Shown: positions 50,229 through 63,715 of the stretch, in pieces
Numbering within the stretch: position 1 is the first letter of the stretch
Layout: each line of letters begins with the position of its first letter
Source of the DNA: Siphonodentalium dalli
Taxonomy: Eukaryota > Mollusca > Scaphopoda > Gadilida > Siphonodentaliidae
Direction: 5' to 3'
Assembly: GCA_032622095.1 (NCBI GenBank)
Contig: CP136061.1
Location: forward strand, 133,945,587-134,009,586
DNA length: 64,000 nucleotides
The notes under the pieces: model-generated
Told to the model about the DNA's origin: nothing
What the model saw: the letters and a program-made list of their open reading frames with translations, nothing else
Database searches by the model: none
Program-made: the position numbers and the translations under genes

Positions 50229-50428
50229 GCAAAATATGTTTAACCATTTCATGATGGGCGCTGGGCTGGTGCAGCATTAAAGATCCTGTGCACAGTGCCA
50301 CTGGCTTACAAGGTGAAGGTAAATATTGTTAGGCCAATGTTCCCTATGGGAGACTCGCATATATAAGAGAATGCATTGGCACAGGGTTTTCAAAAAATTT
50401 CTGAAAGCTCCAGTCATTGAAGAGTTAA
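50229..50428. mobile_element. TTAA MITE family 3, internally deleted copy
   Basis: 'ttaaccatttcatgatgggc' to 'ctccagtcattgaagagttaa'; most of the first module is missing. Confidence 0.8.
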
Positions 50429-51572
50429 AATAACCCAAGGCAGCGAGAAAATGTGCAAAAATATAAAAGTCTGTAAAAAATATCACAACTAAGAAGAACC
50501 TGGAGAAATAGTTTGACTTTGTACTTATATTCATTATTGATAGTTCACAATAAAAAAAATTTGCGTGTTGAAACCATTTTTATGTAAACAAAACTGTAAC
50601 AGTGATTTGTCAACAAACATCGTCAATTGTGTAGTATGTTCAAATATTTCAGTCTGACTGGCCTGAATATGATTTTCAGAATAGTTTTCAATGGTTTGAT
50701 CTTTCCTAATGTTCACTGTCAAGTTCACATTACACTTCGTATTGACCTAACTTGACTTTCATCGGTAATTTCCGGTAAATTCTGGTAAATTTGGATTTTT
50801 GTCACTGAAAAGTAGCCGTATCACTTTCGATCATTTCCTTAGGTGCATTAATTTGTCATGGTACCCAGAGCATAACTCATGATACATGTGATACTAAAAT
50901 TATTGGACATATCACAGCTGAAATAGTGATTGAAACAAATGTAGTTTTCTGCAATTATATCAAATATTATATTTTTTATTGCAAAATGACAGTTTTTCTC
51001 GATTGTTATTTTTTATGCAATGCCTGTTAAGATTGGTGATACTTTGCAATAAATATAATTTTGCACGAAAGTGAACTCGTCAACTGGAAGACCTAAAGGA
51101 AAGCCACCCGAATATGTTACGACCACTTGCTAAAATCTGTTGGTTGACATAAAGTCAAACAACAATATAGCGAGGACCACTGTTGACAACTGACTTCGAT
51201 GGCACATAGCTTTAGCCCATTTGCTATGAAATATAAATTAGAATTTAGTGTTGGATGTATAAGTTTTGGCGGGACAATGTGAACATGTGCATGCGCCATT
51301 GTTTATGTGTTTGTGCTGGAGGTTCCAGGCAGAATAACAAAACTGTGCACAAATAACTCCCTATTAAGCAGTCCGGCCTTCTATGATGTACGTTACCGTG
51401 ACACTTTCATTAGTTGTATTTACGTGCACTGAACATTTGTTGAAATTTGGGCACTTTTATTCAAAAGGTTACGTTGTTGTGGTCAATTAACATGCTTTTC
51501 TACCAGCATTCTGTTTGACCATCAAACTCCCGCAGATTTATTTAGGATATATTTGGATTCACTGTAGGTATA

Positions 51573-51726
51573 CAGTAATGCTCTAAGTAATCGACTTCTT
51601 ATCCACAGCAGAATTATGGGTAACTTTTCCGGATTTAGTCGGAAATATGGCGTGTTGCCATTCATCGGAAAGCTCTCCTGAAAAGTTAAGCTGTGGTTAA
51701 GAAGTTGATTACTTAGAGCATTACTG
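51573..51726. mobile_element. Foldback MITE family 1, internal deletion copy
   Basis: TA-flanked. Left arm complete to the apex, right arm reduced to 'cctgaaaagttaagctgtgg' and the terminal ~30 bp. Confidence 0.9.
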
Positions 51727-51914
51727 TATGTCTGTTTCAAAGAGATCATCATCAGCGAGGGGATTGGGGACGCTCCAAGGATGCTTAATAGCTGTACTAG
51801 CAGAAATCCTGGTTACACAATAATTTTCTACCGACAAACTAACAATAAAGAGCATTAACCCTTATACATTGACGGCACTCATTATAACGTCAAGTGGTCA
51901 GAAATTGTTTTAAT

Positions 51915-52018
51915 CCTCTTAGAGCTCTTTCCATCAATGTATCACATTATTATAATCAATAAATTTGAAAAATTATCAAGGAAATATGCGTTGATACAAA
52001 AATCTGACTTGGCACTGA
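51915..52018. mobile_element. TTAA foldback MITE family 2, right arm only
   Basis: Starts at the apex 'cttagagctctttcc' and runs to 'cttggcactgaa'; left arm and terminal TTAA are missing. Confidence 0.85.
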
Positions 52019-52268
52019 ATATGACTAATAGATGGAAGATAACAGCTAGCCAGTGGTGACAGTAAACAATTTATTGCTAATGCTATGGTAAATTACATCA
52101 ACAGCTCCAATAGAATATGGTCATAATCTACTTCAGGTGGGACTTTTTTCAAATACGGCCCCAAACTAGATAAAAACCCAAACTCCAAATGATAGCAATT
52201 TCAGACCAAAAATGTTACTAAATACAGAAAAAGTTGCCACTGTTTGTCTAACAACAAATTCTGCACTA

Positions 52269-52464
52269 CAGTAATGTCTTAAGTAATCGACCCCTTAACC
52301 ACAGTAGAATTATGGGTAACTTTTCAGGATTTAGTCGGAAATATGGCTTGTTGCCATTCATCGGAAAGCTCTCACCGAGCAACAAGCCATATTTCCGACT
52401 AAATCCTGAAAAGTTACCCATAATTCTGCTGTGGTTAAAGGGTCGATTACTTAGGGCATTTCTG
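52269..52464. mobile_element. Foldback MITE family 1, apex-deleted copy
   Basis: Both arms present, with a ~15-bp loss just right of the apex ('gctctcaccgagcaacaagcc'). Confidence 0.9.
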
Positions 52465-52614
52465 TAAGTTCAACCTATATGTGGTGTAAAATTCCCAATA
52501 AATATTGTGTGAAGCATGAACCTTCCAAATGTTGCAATTTTTTTTTTACCAAAGTTGGGTCGCCACATCCCTTTTTCCAATATGAATCAATGGACCTTAG
52601 TGTCAGGAATATCA

Positions 52615-52728
<114 letters not shown>

Positions 52729-52972
52729 TTACGAAATGATGAAAATGACAATATACAAATGACAATTGTATTGTGTATATGAATATAAAATACAGTCTTA
52801 ATATCAGACATTGCATTACATACCATCATTGTAATATCTTGTTTAATTTTCCCACTTTTAAAAGGCCAGTTTGGACATAACGGTTCTTATCTCATATAGA
52901 AATGAATAGATTGTTCTCAATCTAGTATACCCCCAACTTTTCCATTGAGACTAAGGAAAATTAGTGAGGTAA

Positions 52973-55180
52973 GGGGTCATCTCAAAACTACTATCGGGAT
53001 CCCGATAAATATCCCGATAACTCAAAACTATCTTCTAAATTTCCCGATAGATCCCGATAGAGCGGTCGCCATTTCCCGAAAATATTCCGATACCGCATCT
53101 AAATATTCTGATAACACGCTGATTTCCCAATAACTTTCCGAAAGCGTATTGCCGATAACTTTCCGATAATTTAACCATTTATTTCAAGAACAATTATGTC
53201 TGTTTTGATAATCGATGAATCGAGCATGTTGTTTTGTTTATTTCAGTGTTTCTGTTTCCGGTTCAATGTGTTGTCATTACTTTTGGATTCATCCAGCTTC
53301 CTTCGTAAGCACATTTTTATTTGGGTGGAAGCTTGTTTAAAAGAATTAAAACTCTACACGTTTCAAGTTTTGATTCGAAGTTATTAAATTGTCCATTGAA
53401 TTATTTTTGCATATTATTCATACAGCACACATCTCCTAGAAGCGCTCTGAAGGAAACATAAATAGGAATGGTTTCATAAAGGTAGTATCCCTTCAACACT
53501 AGCAATAGACTGGTCCAAAGTGAACGTGATAAAAAATTCAAATATATATTTGATAAAAATCGAATAAATTACCAACATGTGAAATAAATGCCATAAGATT
53601 ACGATAATAACTACACATTGGCTTCAAATTGTTGATTTTCAATAGCAGGTAGCTTTCTTTAAACAATATTTGAGAACTATATTGTTCGGCTGATTTTCCC
53701 ACCACCTGATTTGCGCTTATTTTTTGGCGCCATCAGTGTCTAGTAAACAATTCACGCTGCCAGGATTTCGATTCATCATTCAAGAATAAATTTGTTCTCA
53801 AAACTACGGCCAATAAATATAATTTCTCCCAGTGTATTTTTTTTATCAATCATACTCAGTGTAAAATTGACAAGGTAATTATTAAAATGCAGATAACGAA
53901 ATGCGCTAAATCATTATTTTTGAAAATGGCGCGTCTTGCACGTGATTCGATGTTCGCCTCACCGCCTATACTGACACAAATAAAACATAACGCAAGTTTT
54001 ACGCAGTCAATTCTTTAATTTTTCACATCACAATTTGGCGAATTTCCTGGAGGCTATCTAAGTGATAATGCGCAGTGAATGTGAACATTAGTAATCACAC
54101 AAGAACAAACTAATCAGTACTGACAAAAATGTTTACCCCTCCGAGAACCTCATATGCACCTAATGTTCGTACTTGACCCAGTTAATTATGATTGATAGAT
54201 CCCTCCCTACACATTTCGATGCGTCGATCATGCCCGTCATATATGACATAATATTGGCAAGTCATTTTAAAACGATGGCCTGGCTATTAATATCGATAAA
54301 AGTACGCGCATTTGAGATATCAAACTAAATAAAAGTTAGCAAGACATCTTTTTGAAAAAAAGATGACGAAATATAGTCCTACTACAAACAAATCGCATCG
54401 TGTTACCTTGACCTTGATGATGCAATCGTAAAATTCGACACTGTCAACATAATTAGGCTATGTTCAACTTATCAATGCAGCCTATTTATAATTATAATTA
54501 ATTACAGAAAACGAAATTAATGTAGAGTGTATAGGCCTACAAAAGCAGCCCATGCACACAATTAATTGCCAGTTAAATATTATGATTGCTTCGCGTATTT
54601 ATAACTTTTGCACTGCAGATTTGCATGGAATTTTCCAGTCATATTTTCACAGGTCTGTATAGACGCTCTTTATTTACCATATTAGGATTCATGGAAACAA
54701 CAACATCATGGAAAAACTATGGAATTACTAGTAAATTGTTAATTTCCCGATGGGTGGGGTGTATTGTCCGGGTAAAATACCGATATTGTACGTAGCACCC
54801 ACTGATCACCACAGTATAATATATAATAGTTCTACGACACGTGTCCCCCGATACTGTAAAACTTCATACTAACGATTTCTCATATTAGGAAACAATTAAA
54901 TCAATAATAAAGATAGGCCTATAAAACCCCGATAAAAGTCCGGAGTAATCCCGATACAGAAACTTTCCAAACAACATGCGGTGTTGTTTTCGGAATATGA
55001 TACTCCGAAATGAAAGTAAACTCCGATAGAATCCCGATAGACTATGTAAATATTCCGATAATTTCCCGAAAAACGTTGCGTCATTTCCCGATAATAAATT
55101 TTCCGATAACTGTACATATATGCTATCGGGATCTATCGGGAAATAGGCTGATTTCCCGATAGTAGTTTTGAGATGACGCC
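52973..55180. mobile_element. Harbinger-like non-autonomous element, copy 2
   Basis: About 2.2 kb, same orientation, ends and CCGATA-rich termini as the copy at 42,830. The interior is collinear, with small gaps and substitutions, for example around 'gtctgttttgataatcgatg' and 'caaatcgcat'. The left flank is TAA and the right is CAA, so the target duplication is not perfect. Confidence 0.75.
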
Positions 55181-55313
55181 CAAATCACGTGAAACAAAAC
55201 ATAAATTTTACCCCAATACATGTACATTGATAACACTCGTAGAGAGGAAATTGTTAAATAGGGTTGAGATATTTTAAAAGAAGTTTACAACATTGACAGC
55301 AGTGTTGCATATA

Positions 55314-58300
55314 GTCCAGGAGATATTGGTCGACCTCTGCACCCCCCCCAGGACTCAACTTCACCCCACTAATTTTCTTCCTTAAGGTATCCTCTAATTT
55401 TTTTCACTTGTTAACAAGAAAAAAAAGTGGCCGCAGAGACTCCAGACAAGATGGCGTCCATCATGGCGGCCATTTTTTTTAAATGCACCATGTGTCTTTG
55501 ATCGCCGTTATAGTAAAGATGATATCACATGCGGTCTTGTTTTCTGCTCGATTCGTTATGCTAATATACAACTCTTACAAATTAGCCAAAAATCCGACAC
55601 CAGAATCCAATATGGCGGCCAAGATGGCCGCCGAAATGTGAAAATATGCTATTTTTCTGACATGTTACCACCTTTCGTTTGTCTCTGTGGGAAAATGTTG
55701 GCATCTTTGCGTCATGTTATACATTTATCATATAGAGGAGTCATTTTCGACCACATGGGGACCATAATATACATTCATTGCGGGATATTTTTGTCCGATA
55801 TCACGTTTTCCCAAATGCCGGTATAATAGGTCAAAGCCGATTCTACGTTAATAACGCGATGTAATGTTTCGAATCAATGAATGTTATTGCTATTATAACA
55901 ACACCCATGCATATATATGTGCAGGAGATACTCGAGCTATGATTCCTCTTATACCCGAGTTGAGGAATATTTACCCAAATCCAAGATGGCGGCCAAAATG
56001 GCCACCAGAAATAAAAAATCGCGATTTTAACATCAGTGAGCATTATTGTCATGAAAACTCCACACCTGCTTACTATTGTGAGTTGGGAACACCTAGGCGA
56101 AGAACTTTCCTTGTACCATATCCAAATAAAAGTACCCCAAATCCAAAATGGCGCCCACAATGGCGGACAGATTTTTAAAAATTACCGAAATTTCCTCATA
56201 TTCACATCATTAGGCATTATTGTCGAGACAACTCCATCCATGCGTATAGTTGAGTTGGAAATACTGAGGTGAAGTAATTACCTTACATCTCAAGCAAGAA
56301 ATGGTTTTCCAAATCGAAGATGGCGGCCAAAATGGCGACCGAAATTTGAAAATACGCCTACATTCCTTTACTTTCTTAGGATTGGCGTTATTGTTTCGCG
56401 ATTTCTACCCACCATTACATGTTGATATGTATGAATTATTCATTAGGGTTTGGCATGTGATACTCACAGTCAATATGGCGGCCAAACTGGTGGCCAGAAA
56501 TTGAAAAGAAGCCGATATTATCACATACTAATTTCAACTTTTTGTCATAATATCGATTTGTATAGACGAAACGGTACATAATATAAGCCATATATTAGTT
56601 CCAATGTAAGTCGTAGCCTTTTGGAATGATGAAAACCCACAATCGCGATGTGGCATTTCAAAATCCATTCTCCACTAAGGGCTCATACTGGCCGTAACCG
56701 TATATAGGTGCGCCGAATAGTCATATTATGACTTCCAAGAATCAAAACAACAGTACCTGAGCTTATTCTGAATTGTCACATTCAGCATTATCTAGACCCG
56801 TTTCCGTCTCTTCGTCAGATTAATATATCTCACTCACAACAACAGTTTACTACACTTCGTTGTAGAAGGGTGCCACTAATCGGAATGTTTCAAACAATAC
56901 ATATGCCGGTGTCCAGCTCACGTGTTTGTGTCAAAGCTTGGAATTCTTAGCGAGCTTCATTCGTGGTATAGCTTATGGTATAACTCAGATGCTACTATAG
57001 GCGTCATCTTGTGCGATACTAGAAAGGTATTCGGTCTATGCGTATACTAGCTTTCAGAAGGACCTATCTATCTGCGTATTGTCAGCTTTGGTGGCCCAAT
57101 GGGGATAACAACGTGTACACCTGGTGATCTTCCCAAACAGCCACTTCCCAATATATGGTTCATCAATTCGCATACTCATCTAATGCACTGACGTACCCGG
57201 ACAACTTCTGAATATGGCTTCGAATGTTGAAAGCCCGACATTTGACGGATGCATTTCTGCTAAGGCGTAGAAGACCATAATGCATAATATAGCCAAACTC
57301 CTTGAACATGATCACAAGAACAAGCTTGTGGGCGTCCTGCAATCGTCTCACCGAACAGATCCAAGCAGATGCTAACAATACACACGGTGCTAGTTTGTGG
57401 GTATGTGTCATGATAGTGGAAATGAAATTGGACCATGACTGCACCGCCCCTTATTTTGTTATGTTTTAGATTCAGACAGGATCTCATGTGTGGCTTTGCT
57501 TTCCTTGTATGCTAAGATTGTATGTTTCCATCCGTTTGGAAGCTGTTCTTAAACAGCTGGACCAGGCGTGTGCCATTGGCTACTGCTGTATAAGCCCCAT
57601 CAATACTGGAGTATAGTCTTAAAGGCGATACCTTTGATAGTTTGATATGTCATACTCACGCTGCGTGGTATGGTTCAAGAAAGTACAAATGCTCTTGCAT
57701 TCAGTTCAACAAACGTTGGTACACCAATTGATTTATTGGTAACATCACCATTGCGAACATTTTCCTGCATGAGACATTAACTGCTATATTCTAAAGTAAT
57801 ATATATAAAGCTATATGACCATAAAGGTCGCGTTTCCCAACGTCCACAGCCATTGCCATCGAGACTGTTAATTGTTCTTTAAATACATAGTGAAATAAAT
57901 GCACCACAGTTCCTGACATTTTCTTGAATAATACCGCCAACATACTAACACTAACCCTGAGTACATTCATGCTATAAAGACATTATCCTTCAGTCCATCC
58001 GACTATTTTGAGGGAGGCTAGCATAGTATTATCCAGACAAAAATGTACGTAGTTGAATCAGAAAGGCTTCGAAACGGATGTGGAAATACAATCTTACCAC
58101 ACCAAATAAAACCGACACGCATGACATTCTATATCTTAAACATGCACCAGGTGTAGGGGTGGTGTATACCGTGTCCCATTTCATTCCTACTATCATGGCG
58201 CATGTCCATAAACTAGCACCGCGAGCATTGTTCCTCTCTGCTGGGAGATATTCGACGAGACAAATGCGGGGCGTCACACAGGTTGCTTCGGATCATGGTC

Positions 58301-59526
58301 AAGAAGTGTGGTATTCTGTACACTATGGTCTTCTCCTTAGCAGATAGACATCTGTCCAAGGGAATGAGACAGCTAACAACCTTCGAAACACTGTCGAAGT
58401 TGTCCACATATGCCAATACGTTCGCTGAGTTTGTGAGTTGACGAACCATCTATTGAGAAGTGACTAGCTAACTGGTTCGCCAGGTGTACATGTCGTTATC
58501 CCCATGGGGTATGATACACATACATAGAGATGACCTTCTGTAAGCTTGTATAGTCATCGGTCATTATGCCTTCATAGTTCAAGATGACGCACAAATATCA
58601 TATTGAGCAAATATTTAAAATCGTAAGCTAGACATCGGAAAATGAATTGTTTGAAACGTTATGATTAGAGTGACCCTACTCCCAGGAAGTGGTGAATACT
58701 TTGTCGGTGTGAGCTACCTAGATTTATCAGACAAAGAAATGGAAGCTGGTCCATATAATTATGGACGTGACGTGGCAAATCAGAATCTGTTATCAAGTAA
58801 TTGTTCTGATTTAACTATTCGGCGCACCTACGCTTACGGCCATTATCGGCGCTAAGTGGAGAATGGATTTCCAAATGCCACATCGCGATATTAATTGTGG
58901 TTTTCATCTTTCCAGAAGGATACGAGCTATGTTATGCGTTTTGATACCTTCAAGTTGAACTGGTAGATGGTGTATGTACAGTTTCGTCCATACATACCGA
59001 TATTATGACAAAAAATTGAAATTAAGATGTCAAAATATTGATTTCTTTTCAATATCCCGCAATGAATGTATATTATGGTCCCCATGTGGTCGAAAATGAC
59101 TCCTCTATAAGATAAATGTATAACATGACGCAAATGCCAACATTTTCCCACAGAGACAAACGAAAGGTGGTAACATGTCAGAAAAATAGCATATTTTCAC
59201 ATTTCGACGGCCATCTTGGCCGCCATATTGGATTCTGGTGTTGTATTTTTGGCTAATTTGTAAGGGCTGTATATTAGCATAACGAATCGAGCAGAAAACA
59301 AGACCGCATGTGATATCATCTTTACTATAACGGCGATCAAAGAGACATGGTGCATTTAAAAAAAATGGCCGCCATGATGGACGCCATCTTGTCTGGAGTC
59401 TCTGCGGCCACTTTTTTTTCTTGTTAACAAGTGAAAAAAATTATAGGAGACCTTAAGGAAGAAAATTAGTGGGGTGAAGTTGAGTCCTGGGGGGGGGGTG
59501 CAGAGGTCGACCAATATCTCCTGGAC
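55314..59526. mobile_element. 4.2-kb long-inverted-repeat element (relative of 26,874 MITE)
   Basis: TA-flanked. The first and last ~490 bp (55,314-55,800 and 59,038-59,526) are close inverted copies. After an extra 0.7-kb block in the left arm, similarity resumes at 56,530 versus 59,030. It continues, more diverged, to about 57,440 versus 58,140, leaving a ~0.7-kb centre. Both arms carry matching traces such as AYVDNF and AKEKT (right arm, minus strand), interrupted by stops in the left arm, so an old coding sequence may have been duplicated. I do not recognise the protein. It lies in the 9-kb AHCYL intron. Confidence 0.8.
55440..56505. repeat. GATGGCGGC-containing units in the left arm
   Basis: Paired 'gatggcggcc...atggc' blocks occur at about 55,450, 55,612, 55,983, 56,140, 56,317 and 56,475, separated by about 160-180 bp or twice that. 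They define tandem units specific to the left arm. The motif AAGATGGCGGC matches the known YY1 consensus; binding is only inferred. Plus-strand frames through here are repeat artefacts. Confidence 0.7.
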
Positions 59527-59932
59527 TAATAGGAGAATGTAATAATATTGACACCGGAATCAGAGCATTAATAATGGGTGTGAATGAGACCAACCAGCAA
59601 ATGAGCTGGCTGACATTAGCACATTGAACATTATCGAGAAATTATTTGAATACAAGTGGGGAGTTGAACAATTCATTTATCTTGATTGCATGAGAAGTGA
59701 AGCAGCTCCTTCAGGAAGTAATTATCTGGATGCGACCAATCAACATGATATATGGGACCACACATTTTTCAAGAGCATACCATTTATTTTAAATATTGCA
59801 GGAGTGTCATAATATTTTACCTTAGATGAACCCAAGGGGGCGATTACCGGTATTGGTTTTCCATGATTACTAGGAGGACGACCACTGGGGTGAAATTTCA
59901 AGCAAGTCTTGAAATAGTGTGTCTCCCATTTG

Positions 59933-60265
59933 CAGAATAAGGTCCCCAGAGGGTGAATTTAGTGACGCTATTTCGCACAGCGGTCTAGCATCACAAGATT
60001 CACCCTCTGGGGACCACATTCTGCTTAGGCCTCATATTCAGGTGTAGTCTCAAAATAACATTGTTTTTAGTTACTTCTGTTCAGTTTCTATATCCTCTAA
60101 TTTGAAGAAGACAAAATGGATAATCGAGGTGACTAATGGGTGAACATCACCAACTTCAACTGAGGTATTTCAATCTTCTCATAGGTTTTCCATAGAAATG
60201 AGGCCTAAGCAGAATGAGATTCCAAAATGGTGAATTTGGTGATGCTAGCCCACTGTGGAGATAGC
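59933..60265. mobile_element. Twin-hairpin element, right hairpin truncated
   Basis: First hairpin 59,933-60,023 complete, spacer as at 9.4 kb, second hairpin ends at its apex. Flank 'cttgaaatagtgtgtct' is shared with 6,378, so the true element is slightly longer. Confidence 0.8.
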
Positions 60266-60485
60266 AGATACACTATTTGAACGCTTGTTTTCAAGATCGG
60301 CCTCCATTCATTCAGGGAGGGGGGATAATTCTTTGGTTTGATACATAAATATGGGACAACTTATAATTGGAACAATTTAGCTCAGTACTCAGTTATCGTT
60401 GGCAGGTTCTAAAATTTGCCTTATAAAAAATAATCAATAGAATTTCTTTTTTCCTCAGCTCAGTCGATTGCTGGCACTATTAATT

Positions 60486-60862
60486 TAAGTGATACGAAAA
60501 ACACTCAGTTGAGGTGTTCGAACGGAATGATGAATATAATCATGCCAAAATATGTTATTTTCATAAATTTTATATCAAACTAGTCAGAATCGATGTCATT
60601 ATTATACACGAATTACACGCAGTGACAATTGTTATTGGTGCAATCATTGTTGTAATGTTTATGCCCAATAATACATCCCGAATAAAGTAATAAATATTTA
60701 CATTTGTGTGTAGTCAAATGTTGTGTTCTCTGGAATGGTCAGTCGATGTGGTTGTAATTTTCAAAAATCTTAGTTGATTGATACATTCTTCAAATGGGGA
60801 TAGTGTTTGGACAAAACTGATTGGTTTTTGTTCAATGAAATAAGTCCACAATATGTCTTTAA
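60486..60862. mobile_element. TTAA MITE family 4, copy 4 (diverged)
   Basis: TTAA at both ends. Shares 'aatacatcccgaataaagta', 'aaatatttaca' and 'acaatatgtctttaa' with copy 1 but is otherwise degraded. Confidence 0.65.
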
Positions 60863-61723
60863 CCCTTTGGTGGCTGATGAGTAATTTATGACGACAAATC
60901 CATGGGTTATTATATTTTGCAAATAAACTGAGCACTATTATAACATTGGCCTATTGTAAGAAATAAATCATACAAACAACTTTATTGAAAGCACAAATTA
61001 ATCTAAATAATAACAATAATATCCATCCGCATGATATCTATGGAAATTTCCAATTTAGACTATTTGGGAGACATTTTTGGAAGTTATTTACACATTAACG
61101 TGATAGCAACCACCAAGGGTGCTTATACCTAAGGCAGGTGAATGACGTCATATAATTTTTCTATATTCATCAGTGATTTTTCAAGATCACGGGTATAGAT
61201 TTTGGACAAATTGTCAAGCGACTTCCGGTTAGCAACCGTGTGGAGATTGCAAAAAACGCGGAATTGGAAATGAAGCATCGCGATAAAAATGAAAGTAACT
61301 ACTTCACAACTTACGAAGAATTCACATGTGATTTAAGACTATTAATTTCATTTAGACCAATTTCGTTGGTCAGCTTAATGAAAACGAAAAATGAAGAAGT
61401 CATGACGATAATCCAGACAAGATTTTACAATCCATGACACGTCTTGTCAATTTGGCATGTCGTCTCCGTCGTGACCACTGCATGATGTTACATAAATTAT
61501 TCTTAGCGTTATGTCGCCGAAAAATGCACATTTGAGGCACATCATGTTTGGTTGCTCCACTACATGTCACGTACGATTCATATTATTACCCTAGAATTAC
61601 CATAAACAACATAAATGTCGATCCACCCACCAACCATTTGGCGACATAAATGTTAGTTCCACCAGCCAAAATGTTAACAAGGCTGCTGAAATGTAAATTT
61701 ATGTTCAGGATATTTATACTTAC

Positions 61724-61770
61724 GCATCAAGAATAGATTCTCTGCAACTGTATAAGTTGTCAAATTTTGT
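61724..61770 (-). CDS. AHCYL-like exon (first visible): TKFDNLYSCRESILD
   Basis: 47-nt exon beginning in phase 0 after a CTTCAG acceptor and ending at GATGC before the donor GTAAGTA. It encodes TKFDNLYSCRESILD and two bases of the next codon (Ala). In SAH hydrolases this stretch carries the Asp-Asn pair and the Cys near the active site, and all three are retained here. The human AHCYL1 equivalent reads KFDNLYCCRESILDG, so the match is close. The preceding exon, expected to end around NDSVTK, is not in the window. Confidence 0.9.
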
Positions 61771-61814
61771 CTGAAGGAGAAATAATTTGCATAAACATTT
61801 GGAATTTTGGCCTA

Positions 61815-62420
61815 TGCTAATGCAATGAATGATTCCACAGTCAGTCTCAGGGGTGGGGCATAGCTATTGCTAGGAGACATTTGTCTGCTCAAATACAATA
61901 TTAATGGCTTTTACAGCCTCTGCTTATCTAGTTCACACACAACACAAAAACTTGCCCTGTTCTCCAGTTATCTCTTCTTTAACCCCTTCATGACGGGAGC
62001 TTCTCTGGTGCCGCATTTAAGATTCTGTGCCAGTGCATTCTCTTATATATGCGAGTCTCCCATAGGGAGCCTCACATATATAAGAGAATGCACCGGCTTT
62101 CAAGATCAAGGTTAGGCCAATGTATTTTCTTATATATGTGAGGCTCCCTATGGGAGGATCACATATATAAGAGAATGCATTGGGACCCGATTTTCCCAAA
62201 ATTTCAGGAAGCTCCAGTCACGAAAGGGTTAAATGTTTGCAAATTAACAAACGTCACCCCCAAAAGACACTGTTAATTTTGTCACAATTCCCAACATCAG
62301 TGCACAAATCGCAAGTTCAGTACATTATGATTTGAAAACAAAAACATTGTTTGAAAGTAGTTGATTTAACACGGAATGTATGCGCGGCTATCCAAATTAG
62401 GGTGAACAAAGATGGCATCA
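61815..62420. repeat. Dispersed repeat shared with 14,805-15,245
   Basis: Same order of landmarks as the 14.8-kb copy on the same strand, interrupted by the TTAA element at 61,978-62,233. The left edge lies 45 bp from the first visible AHCYL exon. Confidence 0.8.
61978..62233. mobile_element. TTAA MITE family 3, copy
   Basis: 'ttaaccccttcatgacggga' to 'ctccagtcacgaaagggttaa' with two hairpin modules. Inserted in the dispersed repeat shared with 14,805-15,240. Confidence 0.88.
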
Positions 62421-62770
62421 GAATTTTTAATGCAGCAAACAACCAGAGCTTAGTCACTGATTGGTAGAAATTAGAATATATCTCCTAATAAATATTTGAT
62501 TGTCAGCTGTGGAAAGCTCCATTATCAGAGCAGTGAGAGCTAGCCAAAGTGGATGTAGGTTCAACTCCCAGAAAAGGTCAGTGTGATAATTCACCTCAGC
62601 AAAAAAATAGTAAGTTATACAGAGTTATAAGGCTGATTTCATCATGTGGAATGCATCTACAAAGGTCAAACTCGGTTAAAAATGATGCAAATTGATAACT
62701 AACCTCATATCTCATTGATAGTGAATTTCTACCTAACTGTTTTGGAGGAAAATTTAATTAAAAGTTACAC
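62420..62770. other. Unassigned DNA
   Basis: No exon, repeat landmark or ORF recognised between the dispersed repeat and the LINE fragment. Confidence 0.5.
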
Positions 62771-63715
62771 TTTGTACTAAAGGCAAGTGAATTGTTGTGT
62801 TGATTCCAGCTTCAACAAACAACTTAGTGATAGCATCATTTCTTCATCAAAGCAAATTCGAAACCTAGGTGCATATTTTGGTTCCAATATGACAATGAAC
62901 ACAATGATGTTTAACATTCTAAAAATCTGTTATTTCCACTTGCGATGTTTAAGAAGAATCATATCACATCTTACAAAAGAAGCAATGAAGCATGCTGTGC
63001 TTTCGCCGATTGTATCACATATTGACAGTCTTAACTCCCTACTGACTACCATCACACAGGAGAATGTGGATTAGATCAACATTTTGATAAACAATTGTGT
63101 ACGCTTAATGAATAACAAATGTAAATATGATCATATAACCCAGTTTCTAATTCAAGAGCACATCATGACATTCAGATTTAGGATTCAGTTTAAATGTTCA
63201 AATTTCTCCACAAGGAAACACCTGGTTATATCACGGACATGTTTCAGGTGAGATCGGGAGGAATAACTCGGTCCAACACCACCGGATTCCACCTGAATAT
63301 CATCGGCGGCAAACCGAACAATAAGCATGGAAAGTTATGTTTCCAGGAAGTGTCCATCGCGTTATGGAACAAACTGCCAATGAACATCAGGCGCTGTCAC
63401 TCTGTTGAAAGTTTTAAAAAGTTGCTGAAAACATATATGTTTTGTCAATGTTTTCAGTTGCCCAATTGACATCATTGGCGCTTATTTTTCCATTCACTAA
63501 TGTTTCATAGATTCTAGATTCGTTACTTTTTTAGCTGTGTAAGTAGCTGTTTTTAGGTAGTATTTTAATTCTCCTTGGCCTCTTTTAAACTCGCATTTCT
63601 TTTAGTATCCATATTGTGTTATCTCTTTGTTTTAAACTGTATTTCTATTGTAAAACGCATTGAAACTAATTTACTGTCTAATGCGTTTTTAAATGTAAAT
63701 ATAATAATAATAGGA
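62770..63715 (+). mobile_element. CR1/L2-like LINE 3' fragment
   Basis: Plus-strand relative of the 29,245-31,275 element: IRNLGAYFGSNMTMNTMM, CYFHLRCLRRIISHLTKEAM, then after a stop PGYITDMFQVRSG and ALWNKLPMNIRRCHSVESFK. Its 3' UTR matches the other copy ('acgcattgaaacta', 'aatgcgtttttaaatgta') and ends in (ATA)n at about 63,713. Only the last ~950 bp remain. Confidence 0.85.

Noticed and set aside
55843-56504. Overlapping ORFs on both strands rich in 'W/P' repeats
   Set aside because: Produced by the GATGGCGGC tandem units within the long-inverted-repeat element; no conserved protein.
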